From: Paramarasmius palmivorus
Lineage: Eukaryota; Basidiomycota; Agaricomycetes; Agaricales; Marasmiaceae
Assembly: GCA_037176845.1 (NCBI GenBank)
Contig: JAYKXP010000344.1
Location: 1 to 24,129 of the forward strand
Reading direction: 5' to 3'
DNA length: 24,129 bases
Shown here: positions 1 through 12,101 of the stretch, in pieces
Numbering within the stretch: the first letter of the stretch is position 1
How the letters are laid out: each line of letters starts with the position of its first letter
Position numbers and translations under genes: made by a program
Notes under the pieces: model-generated
Told to the model about the DNA's origin: nothing
The model's input: the letters and a program-made list of their open reading frames with translations, nothing else
The model's database searches: none

Positions 1-2019
1 GACATACCGCGTTTGAGTGATCAAATTCGGAGAGCATCGGAGTGATGTCAAAGGAAGTGGCGTGTTCCAAATAAGGTTGTTCGAGTATACTCAGGTAATC
101 AGAAGAAACTCGTGATCCTAGCGCGTGTATTGTCCGGTACAAACACAAAAACGCTTCACCACCGACGACAACGACTCAACACAGGTCTATTGCACTCGTT
201 TTCCCTCTCAAACCGCAAAGCCCTACTTAGCATGCGGGGGAATGTCTAAACGGGACCTCTCTGGCAAACGGATGGTTAGAACCGACCAGAATGGCGGATC
301 TGTTTCCGGTGCTTGCATCCAAAGGTACATCTCCGAATCACTTGCGTTCTCTTAAGGCAAACGTTTAGGCAAACGAGACTACAGGCAGCTACGGACGTTC
401 CCCTCAACTTCGCTAGATTCAAAGAGGCTCCACTCTCCCTTTCTCTCCAATCCAAAAGACGACACTAGGATTCAAACGACACGTTGCCCGTGCCTGTCCC
501 AAATCATATTCTCGGTGCTGGAGGCCGGAAAATGCAGTGTTGATCAGTATTAAAGCTTTGTTGGTTCACCTCCTTTCGATATCGTTCTTTCACTGAAGTT
601 TATTCTACAGCGTATGACTGCCACACTCGTACCGAACGTTATTGGCCTATGAGCTGCGCATTCACTCCATCTTCGCCCAACTACTTCCATCACCGCTCAT
701 TCAAATAAAGGACTCACTGGGGCCGACTACATGGCGAGGAAAAGCCAGGAGCGCAGGTGCTTTTACAACTGGTTCTTGTGCCAGTGGAGAGCTGACGTTG
801 ACATGTAGATGTTAGCTTGTACTCCATCTCCCTGTCTCACCAATCGTTCAGACCCTCCTCACCACCCATTCAATTTTCACCGCCTTTAGCTGTACCTTTC
901 AACACGATCCTCCAACCTGCGCCTGAGCCGCCGTTAGGTAGCTCCTCCAACACTACCGATCAGCGCTATATGTACCTCACTTCCGCTCGCCTTCCCATCG
1001 ACATCCTCTCTCCTCACTATTGAACTTAACCGATCACATTCGTGCACTCCAAATACCAGAGAACAGCCGGAGAGTTTCTTGGGTGGAGTCTCGCAAGACA
1101 ACATACGCTGAGCCAAGGGCCTGGAGCAGCATCAATGACGCATGACATTCATTGGTGACAGAATTTGCCTTTCAAGTACAATGATAGTCTGACCATCGGT
1201 TTCAGGGTTATTCCATCCCTATGCAGGTGCCCATAATCACTGAATCGATCCGGTATTTACAATGAAAATATCAAGAGCTAAAGACAGGAATAAGGGATAC
1301 GGGTGCGGGAAGTGAAGAAAATGGGTCGGTCGTCCCACTTCCAATTGACCTCACATGAATTGGGTGTGCGCAGCCTTGTACAAAAATACCACGATTAAAA
1401 TTATTTCCTGATTCACTTTCTCAGATCCTTCACCTGAATCTCACATCTTCTTTTCCCGCACCCGTTGAAATCCACGCTACCTTCACTGTAATCGTAAGGC
1501 CCTGGATCCTTTTAATACTTTCATTCGCGTGAGTTCCTCGTCCCCAATGACTACGGAGCTGTGATTCATCCTGATCTTCCCCCGACATAACAATCATTAT
1601 AGGCATCCTTGTCTGTGGATTTAAAGGTAGCGACTGGGGGATTGGGTTCTATTGGGGAAATGAGGGGCGAGAACGTAATACTCAGCACCTAAACCTTACG
1701 CACCGTGTCCAGTACCGCAACGAATTTTCCTCGTAGACGGTGGATCCGCCAGTCCATCAGAATAAAGATTGGACATGTAGAATGTTATCAATCTCCATTC
1801 AAAGAATTGCTACCAGTGTTTGGCTGGTGACCTTCCTGGCCAGTGCGGCGAGCGTAAATCTGGATATTGAAAAAGTCCTTGATGACTAAAGGTTTTGCAC
1901 CGATTCCCTCGAAGGGCCGAGATGCGCAGTCATTGCTTTCCACAATGAACTCGGACCAGGACGGCCTTTTTCAGTCTGAAAAATGCTATCAGATAACTAC
2001 GACTTGAATGCAAAGACAG
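1..2019. other. No supportable gene
   Basis: Only short, overlapping open frames occur here, the longest about 76 codons. None has a recognisable motif, a convincing splice arrangement or coding-like third positions. I see no hairpin array, satellite or telomere-like repeat. It lies downstream of the minus-strand NLR gene and may hold its 3' flank and decayed sequence. Confidence 0.5.
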
Positions 2020-4951
2020 TCACCAGTGAAAATGGCAAAACTCTTGCTGAGGACATACCAAGATTCCCCTAAGAGAATTCGTGATCAGAGAACGCATCAA
2101 CGTAGCACATATTTTGTCAGGCAAAAAAGCACCCTCTTTTTGCTGATATGAGGCCGAGGCATGGTGGAGGCAGCCAATCAGCACTTGCGTAGCGATATAC
2201 ATCAGATGAGAGTAGGCCTCTGGAGCTCTGAGCAATCCGTCTATGTCGAGGTAATCCAATCATGCATGTAAGTTATAGCTTCTGCCAAAATCACGTCGTA
2301 CTTGTTGAGATCGATGAACCAACGAACGAGCGCCCGATCCTCGGAGGTCAAGAAATCATCGATATGATTTGTGAAGAAGTTGATATATTTTCTGTTCTCC
2401 TCGTGACAAAGGCTCCGGAGCTTTCGGAAAGCCTACTGAGAATGCCCGCGCTATTCGCAAGATTCGTGTGCTTGGTAAGGACGTGGAGAATGCCAACAGT
2501 GCACGGACTATACTCATATGAAGAGTTTGCCATGATTAGACCTAATGCCGTGCATATGTTCCGCCATAGGTCATCATCTCCTTCCTTCACCAGTGATTCA
2601 AGTGCAATTTTGTACAGATTGGTGAGCGCCTGTAATGCATTCTTCGGCAGTTCCTGCTCTATGAAGACCTCCAAACGTTGCTCCACATTCTCTCCGATGA
2701 AGGTGACGGCAGTTGCAGCCCATATAAACAGACCACTGGCGTGTTCCGCTAGTCGCTCAACAGCGTTATGTTTTTGAGCATCATCTAGACCATCGAAACA
2801 TGAACGTTGGAACGACCTGGCGAGGAAGTAATAGATGTCATGCTTTGTCTCCGACGACGTGCGGTCGAGAGGGAAGTGATGAATATGACGATGGCCTTGA
2901 TCCAGCAGAAGTTTGATATCCTCCTCTGGACGACTTGCAAGAACAAATCGCAGAAAAAGAAGTCGTCTGAACTTATCACTTGCAAACAGTGCCAACAACT
3001 GTTCACGAAAGTTAGGTTCGGCTTGATCTGGCCGCGCGCATTCATCGATTCCATCGACAAGGACAACTATGCGACCCTCGCCTGCAATTTCGCTGTCCTC
3101 GAGTGGGTCGACTATAAGTTGCTGTGCTTGGTCATCTAGATTGGGAGTGTCGATTATACCGGGACTCCGTTCTATGGCTTCCGCAATTTTTTCCCCGAGT
3201 CTGCTATCGAATTTCGCCAGTCGAAATGCGAGCACCTTGATGAATTCCGTCGCTGTGTTATATGCAGATCGATCGAACCGAATGAACGCGGCGAGCGGGC
3301 TATTAGATCCCCATGTCGACAGCTCTCGATGGAGAGTCCCAATCAATGAGCTTTTTCCACAACCGGCAATCCCTGAAATCCAGAGAACGGATCGATCTCC
3401 GTGGAAGATACAACTCAGAATTTTGGTCAGAGATTCGCGACGAGTGCCGGGGGAGTCACAGCGATTTGTGGAGGTAGTTATAATCTTTGGATGGCTTAAG
3501 GGTTTCGAGCCTGTATTCAGTGCTGACGAGGCATATTTGAGTGAAATTCGTAGCTCTCATGAAGGGAACAAAATAAAAATATAAAAAAAAAAAAAAAAAG
3601 ACAAAAAAGATCTTACGCCATAAGTTCAAAACCTTTTGTGGTGTTTAGGACGGTCACTGTGGTGACCTTGAGCTTGAGAATCGTGGAATTTCCCTCTGAG
3701 CTGACTGAAAGCGTTCTTCGTGAACCTCGGTGAACTTTGAGGCGAAGTGATTAACGAGAAAAAATAAAAAAAAAAAATTTTTTGATTTCTGGGACATTAC
3801 GATCAGCATTACCTTTTCACAGTCAAAGATGACTTACTCAGACGGCTTCGTGACAGAAAGCTGGACAGGAACATCTCGCACTCTTGAGATACTCGCAGGA
3901 TTTCGTCAAAAATCTTGGAGAAAACACCTTGTACACTGAGTGCATTCCTCTCCAAGGCAATGTTGTAAGTCTCTATCATATCATCATAGAGTTCGACCAC
4001 TGCCTCGTTGCTCTCGTGCAAAGATTTGACGAGCTTCATAAATCAATGATCAGAGAACGAAAGGGGAGCACGGCAGTTTGACAACACACCCCATAGACAT
4101 TATGCACCACCGCATAGGCAATCCGAGCTACGTCATGCACCTAGTTGGCGATGTTAAGATCTGCAGAAAACCTCTCATTAGGAACTTGCCTCCGATAAGG
4201 TCTCCAACTTTTGAAGTAGCGCGTCCCCTAGCTCAACGTACTTCTTATTTCTCTCTACCCCAGTTCGCTTCTCATCAACCTTGGGTTTGAGCTCGGATAT
4301 CTCTGTTGCTAGGTCGTTCTTCACAGCGGGAGCAGAGGTTGAATGTTCCGAAGGGGCTGAGAGGGTGTCAGACGATTGTATGAGGCTCGCTGTTGCAGTT
4401 GAGCCAATTAAGGGGCTAGCGGATGTGAGACGATAGGTCTTAATAAACACGTTGAGATTGTGAAAATAAGGTTTCTTCAGGTGAATGACCATTTCTTTGC
4501 GAATCTCTGAGCGAATGATCAGGGAAAATGGTAAAGAGTGAACAATAGACGTGCCTGCATCACCGCTAAGGCGGAGTTCGACCATTGGGATCCCAGCACT
4601 GGCAAGGAGCTTATCACTCCGTATGCGATGGGACCTAAAAACTGCCAACGCCAATTGGCCCGAGCATTCTGGTTGGCTAAAGGGAACGGCAATATTAGTC
4701 AAACTTCTAATATAGATATTCAGCAAGAATACGCACAGAACAAAGTCCACAGAACATCCCTCTTTCTCCACTCTTTCCGTGTCAGTTTGGTACGTTTTAT
4801 TGGCACCGCTCGGCAACTGGACAGTTATGGCCAGTTTCTTGTTGTCAGAGGCTGTAAATCCGACGACCTTGAGCTCTGGACATGATCAGCTAGGTACGGT
4901 TCATAGAAGCACGCATTACTTGCCTTGAATTCGAATACCGGGGGAACGCAT
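2020..4951 (-). CDS. NACHT-domain NLR-like protein with C2-like N-terminus, 3' end probably frameshifted
   Basis: Likely a STAND-class NTPase of the fungal NLR type, thought to act in non-self recognition; function is inferred from family. Exons I can place: 4951-4924 (ATG at 4951), 4875-4737, 4676-4190, 4140-4090 and 4033-3838, phases matching. They encode a C2-like domain (ITVQLPSGANKTYQTD, then VFRSHRIRSDKLLASAG), an acidic linker and helices (LVKSLHESNEAVVELYDDM). One or two small exons follow near 3770-3640, borders uncertain. The NACHT exon runs from about 3560 to 2348: leader PGTRRESLTKIL, Walker A GIAGCGKSS near 3348-3373, Walker B RIVVLVDGIDE near 3036-3080, then LRFVLASRPEEDI. Introns 1 and 3 start GC rather than GT. 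The NACHT frame stops at 2348, but another frame continues with NHIDDFLTSEDRALVRWFID, expected next in such proteins, so a frameshift or missed intron lies near 2400-2450. No WD40 or ankyrin repeats are visible. Confidence 0.85.
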
Positions 4952-5747
4952 CTGTGTTTCTCTGCTATCGGGGTGAGCGGAATACATATGAAGGAATCAA
5001 CTTGAGGCGATCGTACACTTGAGACTCTCGGGGATCAGTTGTGAGCGACATCGCGGTGGAGAGGAAAGGAACGATGGGAACAACATAGTTGTTTGCTGAC
5101 TACATGACTTTCAGGCACACGTTCTCGGTCAAATTGTACCGCCCGTGCACAGCAAGGGCTGGCACCCAATATGTAAAGGAGATGAAAAAGGGACACCACG
5201 CCATTTTCCATGACTTCGATCAAACATCGGCAAGTGCGCAGATACAGCTCTTTTCAGGTCGAATTGTGGAACCTGTATCGAGACCTATGAACAATAAGCA
5301 CATGAATTTGAGATACAGTACAAATGGCGTTACGTATCACAATTGTCATTGACGTCTGCTGAATCCCTGACACCTACTGTATGGCGCCGAGAACCATGTC
5401 AAAAACGCCCATGCATGAGAAAAGCGGAGACTAAGTGGATCAGATGCGGGGATGGAAATGTCATATTTTTGATTATGATTGCTGTCGTGTACCGGATCCC
5501 TAGAATGTGCTCATTAGCAAAAGATAACGAGTTTTGTGTACTTGAATGCGACACGGCTAATCAGTTAGGCGGAAAGTCACCTTGGAGTTCAATACCGCCA
5601 CAAGCCCTCCAGTACGTGTCGTGTACAGCACCATATAGTATAGATCCACGCTCGGCTAAAGGTCCCAATGACACCTACGACGCGCAACGGAACATTGGTT
5701 CTGGACGTTACGGTATATTCGACAACAGTTGAGTCAACAGAACGTAC
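4952..5747. other. Intergenic or decayed region upstream of the NLR gene
   Basis: This stretch should contain the NLR promoter, since that gene starts at 4951 and reads left. A 129-codon frame at 5343-5732 (+) is open but has no motif I recognise and no supporting splice sites, so I do not call it. Minus-strand sequence past the donor at 5747 should contain further exons of the gene at 5748-6071, but I could not find a convincing acceptor and frame. Confidence 0.35.
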
Positions 5748-6071
5748 CTTGTTGTGCCTCTGCCGCTGTACTCGTCAGCTCGGAATGTCAATGTGAGATG
5801 TCGTCCAGCTCGCCAACTCGCCTATGAGGATTCAGAGTTTCTCTTCGCGGGGAAAGAAAACGCAGCGGACGTACCTTCTTCCAAATAGTGAACACTTCGA
5901 GAAGCTTCACGGTCGGTGTGCTATAGAGCAGAGGATCTAACTTCTGACACGAGACCGGTATCTCTGAGTCGTCGTTGGAGTAGGAGTTACACAATGAAGA
6001 ATTGTTGAAAGAACTGCGATATCCGTAGGTACCTTCTCGTAGATCATTCGCTATGAGCGAGCGAAATGCTT
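5748..6071 (-). CDS. Two internal exons of an unrecognised spliced gene (partial)
   Basis: Minus-strand exon 6071-5875 (197 nt) follows an acceptor TTTACAG and is open throughout in one frame (AFRSLIANDLREGTYGYRSS near its start, PTVKLLEVFTIWKK at its end). It ends at a GTACGT donor. A 53-nt intron ending CCTCATAG leads to exon 5821-5748 (74 nt), which continues in phase (ASWRAGRH, then RADEYSGRGTTR) and ends at another GTACGT donor. Splice signals and phase agree across both exons, which is the main support. The first exon is probably upstream: an ATG frame begins at 6218 (MDKESIPRSLKSS), but its junction phase does not fit cleanly. No domain is recognised and no end was found. It is divergent in position from the NLR, on the same strand. 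Confidence 0.4.
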
Positions 6072-6218
6072 CTGTAAAGTGGGCGTGGTGAGTGATTTTC
6101 CTGTGCTGCGTTGGCGCACGGCATTCTCTGGGTAGACATTGCGTATTGGGTTGGGGCGTTCAGGAAAAAACATTTTCAACGAGGACTTTAAGGACCGGGG
6201 AATTGACTCTTTGTCCAT

Positions 6219-7125
6219 ATTCGTGAGGATGAGTAGTACGTGAATAGTTTTGATTTTGCGGATACATTAGTGGGATACGGTGACATCGTTCCTGAGTATT
6301 TATTTGAAAATGAGGCTATGGAATTGAGAGGAAAGTCGGCATAGTTCACAAGAAAAGATTATTCCCTGTCGCACCTTATACCCATCGACTGCTGCAATCT
6401 ACTCCGCCGTCTATCAGCCTGGAAAACGTCTATCTCCGTGCTTCCGAAAAATTGTACCTGCTTTCGCGGCGGGAACAAGCTGAGAAAGGGGTAAGAAGCT
6501 ATAGTATTGAAGATTACTATTGTTTAAAACTTACCTTGGCTTTTAAAATGCGCTGGTCAGCTAGCAAAGGATGAATAGGTGGTGGAAAAAAGTGGTGATC
6601 ATGAAGTGATGGGACAAGAGACGGCGTCAATTGATGGCGCTCAATCTGACCCTAACCCCAACCTGCTGTATATGACAAATCGAGACTGTTCTCAGACCTC
6701 TTCACCGACGACGACCTCAGCAATCTGGATATTTCGCGAGAGTTTTAGACCCCGAAGACTTTACGAGCGCATTATATGAGAGAAAAATATACTCGTGGAG
6801 AATTTCAAGGCGGATGGGTGGCTGGAAATTCTTCGGGAGCATGATGGATTATCTGGTGGGTCAAGCCTTTTCTTCCTTACTTACTTGGCCTCTAATGGCC
6901 GTCTCTCTAGTACTCATAAACCACGGAAATTGACGCCGAGATTACTACTAACCCGATACTCCCATCTGCGCCCTGAACTCAACGTACAGCTACCAACGAA
7001 AGTACTATTCAGGAGAATAAGACCCTTTCTTCGCAAGATTCCCTCTTGTCCTAGCACAACGACTGAAACTCTCCACCACCCCACTCAAGGAAGTCTCAGC
7101 TCGCACTCTCATATCACAACCTTTT
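6219..7125. other. No clear gene; isolated splice-like signals
   Basis: On the minus strand an intron-like segment occurs near 6536-6483 (GTAAGT to CTCAG) next to a very short exon-like piece, perhaps the 5' part of the gene at 5748-6071. On the plus strand, open frames of 66 and 110 codons at 6579-6779 and 6795-7127 show no recognisable motif. Nothing repetitive is visible. Confidence 0.3.
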
Positions 7126-7738
7126 AGTCCCTTCATGAGCTTTGCCGAGGCCTTGCTCCGTTACCCACTCCAGCTCCTCCGACACAACTCTACCATACCT
7201 CCACCCGACAACTATCCACAGCCATTTTTAATAGCTTCCGACATCCTCTACCCCTTCGTCGCAACCGAAACGTTCCCGCATTCAACGTCTCCGTGTCCTT
7301 CGAACACAAGGCCCACAAGATGATCTATCGCCATATCCACCCACACGAATTCTTCGCAACGTGCAGCGCTGTTCCTGCTCTTTTCTCCTTTCACCATTCC
7401 TCCGCAACATTCAGCGCTTTGTCGCTGTCTTATCCACTCGCCTCTTTCGCAACCGTTCCATATGCGATCGGGGTGGTCACTAGCCACTGTGCCTTTCCCA
7501 CTGTGTAAGATGAGGGGACGAACACCGAGGATGAATAGGAAGAGAATGGGGTTATGATACCAAACTACTTCCTTTGGCTGCAGAAGAGGTAGCTGGCGCA
7601 AGTGGTGAGTACCTTTGTGTTTGTAGCTTTATCTCTGACTCACAACATCTAGGTCCATTGGGAGGCCACTCAGGACTTGTAGACGGTAAAGAGTTGGCGC
7701 CTCGCAGGAAGAGGACCTCAAAGCCGTATGGATGCTAG
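7126..7738 (+). CDS. 3' part of an unrecognised spliced gene
   Basis: A frame is open from just after a TAG at about 7123 to 7504 (about 125 codons, pyrimidine-rich third positions; includes AFNVSVSFEHKAHKMIYRH). It can be joined in phase through a short intron (7505-7542) to an exon ending at 7604 (EWGYDTKLLPLAAEEVAGAS). A well-formed 48-nt intron follows (7605-7652, GTGAGT, TGACTCAC branch region, ATCTAG). The last exon runs 7653-7738 (PLGGHSGLVDGKELAPRRKR) and ends in TAG. The second intron is well supported; the 38-nt first intron is unusually short. No start codon was assigned and no family recognised. The basic tail (KELAPRRKRTSK) could be a nuclear signal, which is only a guess. Confidence 0.4.
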
Positions 7739-10048
7739 TATGCTACACACCTGGACCTACCATCTGTAACACTACATACTGAATCACATCTTTCACATAT
7801 AAACCGTCGCACCCACTCTTCACCAGCAGCACCCCGTATATCAGTCTGCGAAAACCATTCCGGATACATGATTCAGGGCAGCTTTCGATCTCTTACACCA
7901 TTCACGACGGCACCGTATGCACCAAACATGCTCTCGCCTCGTGTTCGGCACGAAACTCGTCAACCCTTCATATTCATGTTGAACCTCTTGCTTACGATTC
8001 CATGTCATAGACGCTGCCGGGGATACACAAGATCAGGAAAAAGAAGAATCAAGATCGGCGAATGGAGACTGGGCAGCTGGGAGTCGGGTATAGCGTTCTC
8101 GAGAAGAGAGTGGATAGACTTGGAAGGTGGAGATGAAGGATTAAGATCCCTGCTAACGCTGTAATATTCTACCCAGTGCTATCTTTTTAATGCTCTAATT
8201 CGGTTCTCGAGTAGCTCATCGATGACCGAACGGCAGTTCATTGTACGTGATCACGTGTTTTCAATGTGCAACCGGTCTGCACGTTGGCCTCTTAGTACCT
8301 TTCTATCTTTTACCCTCACGTTCTATCTCATGGGACTTGCGTTGGGGCTACACGTATTATAGCGGTAAGTAATTAATATCTATGGATATCAAACATTATA
8401 TCTTATAACCCGGTATAGTGACGAATCAAATTCGACATCTTCCACCCAGAGAAACTATACCGTTTACGGTACCACATCCAAGTGTGGTTCAACCGTACGG
8501 TGGTAAGTATTCCTGATTATATCCAGACCATTGTCAACGTGAAGGACACGCAGCCAGTATCGTGTTTTCTTCGCTTGTAGCTCCGAATTAATGAATCGGA
8601 CAACTTACTACTTCCAAAAAATTTACCTTAGAAGCATGGCGTTCTCGCAGAGGCTTTGGAGATCATTGCGGACTCGAGATCGACTTCGAAAGTGAGCTCG
8701 TCCGGTTGAATGGTCTTCGAGGATGATGGTTCGACGCAGCGTCTGGGTTTCATTGTGCTGGGGATAGAAAACTCGTTACCCACACTGATCTTGGCTGAAG
8801 AATGACTTGGAGCAGAAGATGGTCATTCGACCATTACTATTTCAAGTGCCGTGTATTTTACTCGGCTCGGCCTCCACCGACTTCTGTATACCCAGACTCC
8901 CGGCTTTACCTTCGCAGAGAAAGAAGGATGGAGTGCGAACTCGAACGCTAGTTGGTACAAGAATGAACCCAACCTCTTACCCGAGTCCGCCTTACTTTGT
9001 TCAAGAGCGGAGGGAACTGGAGCAGGTAGCATTGTGGGGGTAATTCTTTCGCAGGTTTCAAGCTCTACGTCGCAAAGATTTTTATAAATACCCTATAATG
9101 GGAATGATAATCACTCATGAGATGGAAGTAACAACGAGAAGGGCCCTGTTGCGGTGGCTATCATTGTTGAACACAAAGATGTACGAAGAGACTAACAATG
9201 GGACAGCGGACGAAGATAGGTTCGCGAGCTCTCGGTCTGTGCAGCGACGGGGATGCGCAACAGGAAAAGTAGCTGAATGAGCGATATTGAGAGAGCGTAC
9301 TGCGAGAACCGTTTACAACTTTGCAAGAATCAAAATGGCTTAATTCAGTATCTTGGGACAAGCATCAAAAATTTGTTGGTATCGCCTACCAATACTCTAT
9401 CATATTCCAGAATGCCCAAAATGGAATAGCCTTCCTGCGCGGCCCCGTGTTCGATATCGAGTCAGAGACTACGCCCTGAGAAAGTTTACGGGAATGATGA
9501 TGGCTGGAAGTTGGTTTATCGCCTATAGTACTGGTAAATGGATCAGCACGTCAGCGTCGGGATAGCGTGAAAATATGCACTATACGGAGAATTATTTAGG
9601 ATAGCACGGATGTCCTGTTTGTAGGTTCATACGAAGAGAGCAAAGGAAACGGACCTGTGAAGATATGATGCCTTGATTTCGATCGATGAGGTATCTGAGA
9701 AGTCAATGCAGGCTTCGACTGGCCGTTCCAAAGGACGTAAACGAGAAATGGGGAAGAAGGGATTTTCTCGCGTTCGATTTGATAGTGAACGATGTTACGT
9801 ATGTTCCAGTTGTCGCTCACGGTGCAATGTATAATTTCTATAATCACTAATTGACCAAAGCCTACTCTAACCTAGTATTGTGCAATTACGAGCGAACCGA
9901 CCAGTGATAATCACGTTCACACTCCATGGCCTTCAACGTACATCCCTGCAGTGCACCGGCGTTTCTATATCGGGGCTGAAGTGTCCTGACAACCTCAGTT
10001 GTAGTTTACAAACTCGGTTTCTCACTCATTTACAGTCTAATTTGCTAG
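7739..10048. other. Region with scattered exon-like pieces, no assembled gene
   Basis: The best piece is on the plus strand: intron 8365-8418 (GTAAGT to GGTATAG), exon 8419-8502 with an open frame (TNQIRHLPPRETIPFTV), then a GTAAGT donor at 8503. A second open piece lies at 8851-9087 (TPGFTFAEKEGWSANSNAS). I could not join them into one frame with a start and stop. No domain, repeat or RNA gene is recognised. Confidence 0.3.
8365..8508 (+). other. Intron-exon-donor signature of an unrecognised gene
   Basis: GTAAGT at 8365 opens a 54-nt intron closing with TATAG at 8418. The following 84-nt stretch is open in one frame, rich in proline and threonine, and ends exactly at a consensus GTAAGT donor (8503). 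This looks like an internal exon of a plus-strand gene; the rest was not recovered. Confidence 0.3.
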
Positions 10049-10447
10049 GCAGCGTCTCCAAAGTACCACCCTACCACCCAAGCTGACAAAACACACGTCG
10101 CTGCTACCAAAACTGCGGATGTTGACCAACCGCATACGCCTCCACCGCCTCGCTTCATCACTGGCACCCGCGCTATCCCATCCAACATACCTTTCAAACC
10201 GGTTTCAATACCTCTTCCTGCTTCGCCGGCTCGCCACATAGTGCAACATCCCGTAACCAACTTGCAAAGATCTCGGACCCTGCGCCCATCCACTCACCTC
10301 GACAAAGCTGCCCCTAATACCCTCGACAAAAGGTTCCGCTTCTCTACAGCTCCCTTATTCCTCCTGCAGATTGAAGCGCGTCTAGGCCCCCTACAAAGAC
10401 CATCCCTCCCCTCGGGAATTCACAATCTATGCCCCTTCAACGTCCTT
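10049..10447 (+). other. Open proline/threonine-rich frame, possible exon
   Basis: The frame is open for 133 codons from just after the TAG at 10046 (itself within a possible acceptor TTTGCTAG) to a TAG at 10445. Content includes THVAATKTADVDQPHTPPPP and PFKPVSIPLPASPARHIV, a low-complexity, probably disordered composition. There is no early ATG; the first in-frame start-like codon is late. It overlaps the start of the next candidate (10429) in a different frame, so at most one reading is right over 10429-10447. No family recognised. Confidence 0.25.
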
Positions 10448-10965
10448 TAGCACCCCAGATCACCTTCTCCACTGATTCTCAACCCCATGTCACCCTGTCT
10501 GGGCTTTTGATTCAGGATGGGAAGGCCATCAAATGTAACTCAGTCGTTGGGAAGCAGAGAGTGAGCAGTTTGAGCAAGGAGTGGTCGATGATACGGAGCA
10601 CGCAGGGTAAAGTGGTTATGGACGAGGGGTGGTCTTACCGCAATGGTGAGCTGAATTTGTCTTCTAACAGGCTTATTGATTTGTTAATACTTCTCTTAGC
10701 GTTGACATACACTCCATATCGCGGCGGCTGTAATGGAATGGCACTCAGGGCCTCGCAATTGAACCGCATTTCGTATTCCCCGATATTCCATGCCCTCGGT
10801 GCTCTCACCTCCATTCAAGCTATCGTCTGCACTCAAATAGGCGGATTCTGTGGCGGCGAATACCATCGGCGACCTATCCGCGAGGTATGTCAATCTTGGT
10901 TGTCCAAAGATACGCACTTCACGTTCCGGTGTTAGGTACTCTTAGGACAAGTTCTTCGATCTTAA
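10429..10965 (+). CDS. Small unrecognised three-exon protein (143 aa)
   Basis: Three pieces join in phase: 10429-10645 (ATG, 217 nt), 10700-10884 (185 nt) and 10936-10965 (30 nt, ending TAA). Introns are 54 nt (GTGAGC to CTCTTAG) and 51 nt (GTATGT to GTGTTAG), normal for this window. The protein starts MPLQRPLAPQITFSTDSQ, has TLSGLLIQDGKAIKCNSVVG, then a Gly/Cys-containing part (YTPYRGGCNG, QIGGFCGGEYHRRP). No signal peptide, transmembrane helix or known domain is evident. The first intron length is a multiple of three, so the frame is also open if unspliced. It could instead be a fragment of a longer gene starting further left. Confidence 0.4.
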
Positions 10966-12101
10966 CTCTGGAAGCTAGGCTTCCGACGCCAGTGCTTGGA
11001 CCACCTTCTCGCTGTACACACCAGTATTCTCATCGAAACCCATATATCGATTGAGACCTCGGCGAAGCGCCAGCCAACGTTAATGAGACGTCAGAAGACA
11101 ACGAACACGTTGCGCTTGCACGTTTGGGGTTCGGAGAAGGCGAGTATCGTAATCGATTCTTCTCTTCTACGCCTTCTCATCTATCACGCATCAGACTTCG
11201 TTCATATCATTTATTTCCCTTGATTGCTTTGCACCTTGCATGCTCGGCAGCACCAGTACCATCCAGTGCTAAATTCCCGTTGTTTTGTCGTTGTATGTGA
11301 GACTCGAGTTGCAAGGAAGTGCGAAACATAGACTGGTACTTGGGTTTGTGTGTATTGTATGCCTTTGCAAACATTTGATTTCACTTCGGAAGGCTCCTCA
11401 ATTCCGTCTCTACGACATTTCCATTGAGACCTACGGGAACGGACTAGCTAAGCCGCCCAGTGCGCCTGATCTAACCATGGCTGCACTCGTAAATGATCGA
11501 GTCTTCCCGAGAGACGAGTAGAAGGTGCGGTTATACTGAGAAATCATCGGCGTTAATCGGTTCCGGTGAAGTGGACGCGTGAGCACGTGAGTCCGTTGAT
11601 CCATTCAACGGTTGCTTTCGTACCACCACGACACTCGAGGTAAGTAACGCACCTAGCACCCTCCGCAACCTGCCCAGCTCAGTTTTTCTCCCACAGCTGC
11701 TCAGGAACTGCTTCCGCCCCGATGGGATCTAGCCTGAGCAGCTGGAGAAGAGAAAGTGAGCGCCATGTTGCCTTGTGGTTGCTAGGTCTGCCTATATTTT
11801 TAGGGTAACTTCGCTGACTCTTTACAAACAGGACGAAATGGGAGATGGTCTATATACGGGGGAATAGTCTAGTCCGGTACGTCTCTTTCACTTTGTTGCT
11901 TTATAGGTGCTGGCGCCTTGTTGGTTGAAGCGCGTCTGTTTCAGAGCTGTGGAAACGACCAACTTGAGAGTCCAGATATGACCTTCGTCTCAAAATTCGG
12001 AGGATTTTGTTGATATTGGCTGGTTCGAACATGTAGAGTGGATAGAATGATGTTTCTAGGATATCTGGTGAGTCGAACGTCGGGGCCTGCTTGACTATAG
12101 G
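10966..12101. other. Region with further plus-strand exon-like pieces
   Basis: About 11051-11290 has an open frame with EAPANVNETSEDNEHVALAR. At 11640-11695 a consensus intron (GTAAGT to CCCACAG) precedes a 58-nt open exon, then another intron to ACAAACAG and a 45-nt open piece (TKWEMVYIRGNSLV). These look like exons of one or more plus-strand genes, possibly leading into the open frame at 12102, but phases could not be verified through to a start. A 12-bp inverted repeat (CAGCTGCTCAGG / CCTGAGCAGCTG) lies near 11694-11743. Confidence 0.3.

Noticed and set aside
2262..3584. Plus-strand frames of 110-171 codons opposite the NLR
   Set aside because: They are shadows of the minus-strand NACHT exon, which has Walker A, Walker B and family-typical sequence.
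3577..3780. A-rich tracts as a poly(A) tail of a processed copy
   Set aside because: They lie within the intron region of the minus-strand NLR, with coding exons on both sides and no other retrocopy sign.
5343..5732. 129-codon plus-strand frame
   Set aside because: No motif, no splice or promoter support, and a minus-strand spliced gene begins at its right edge; left uncalled rather than disproved.
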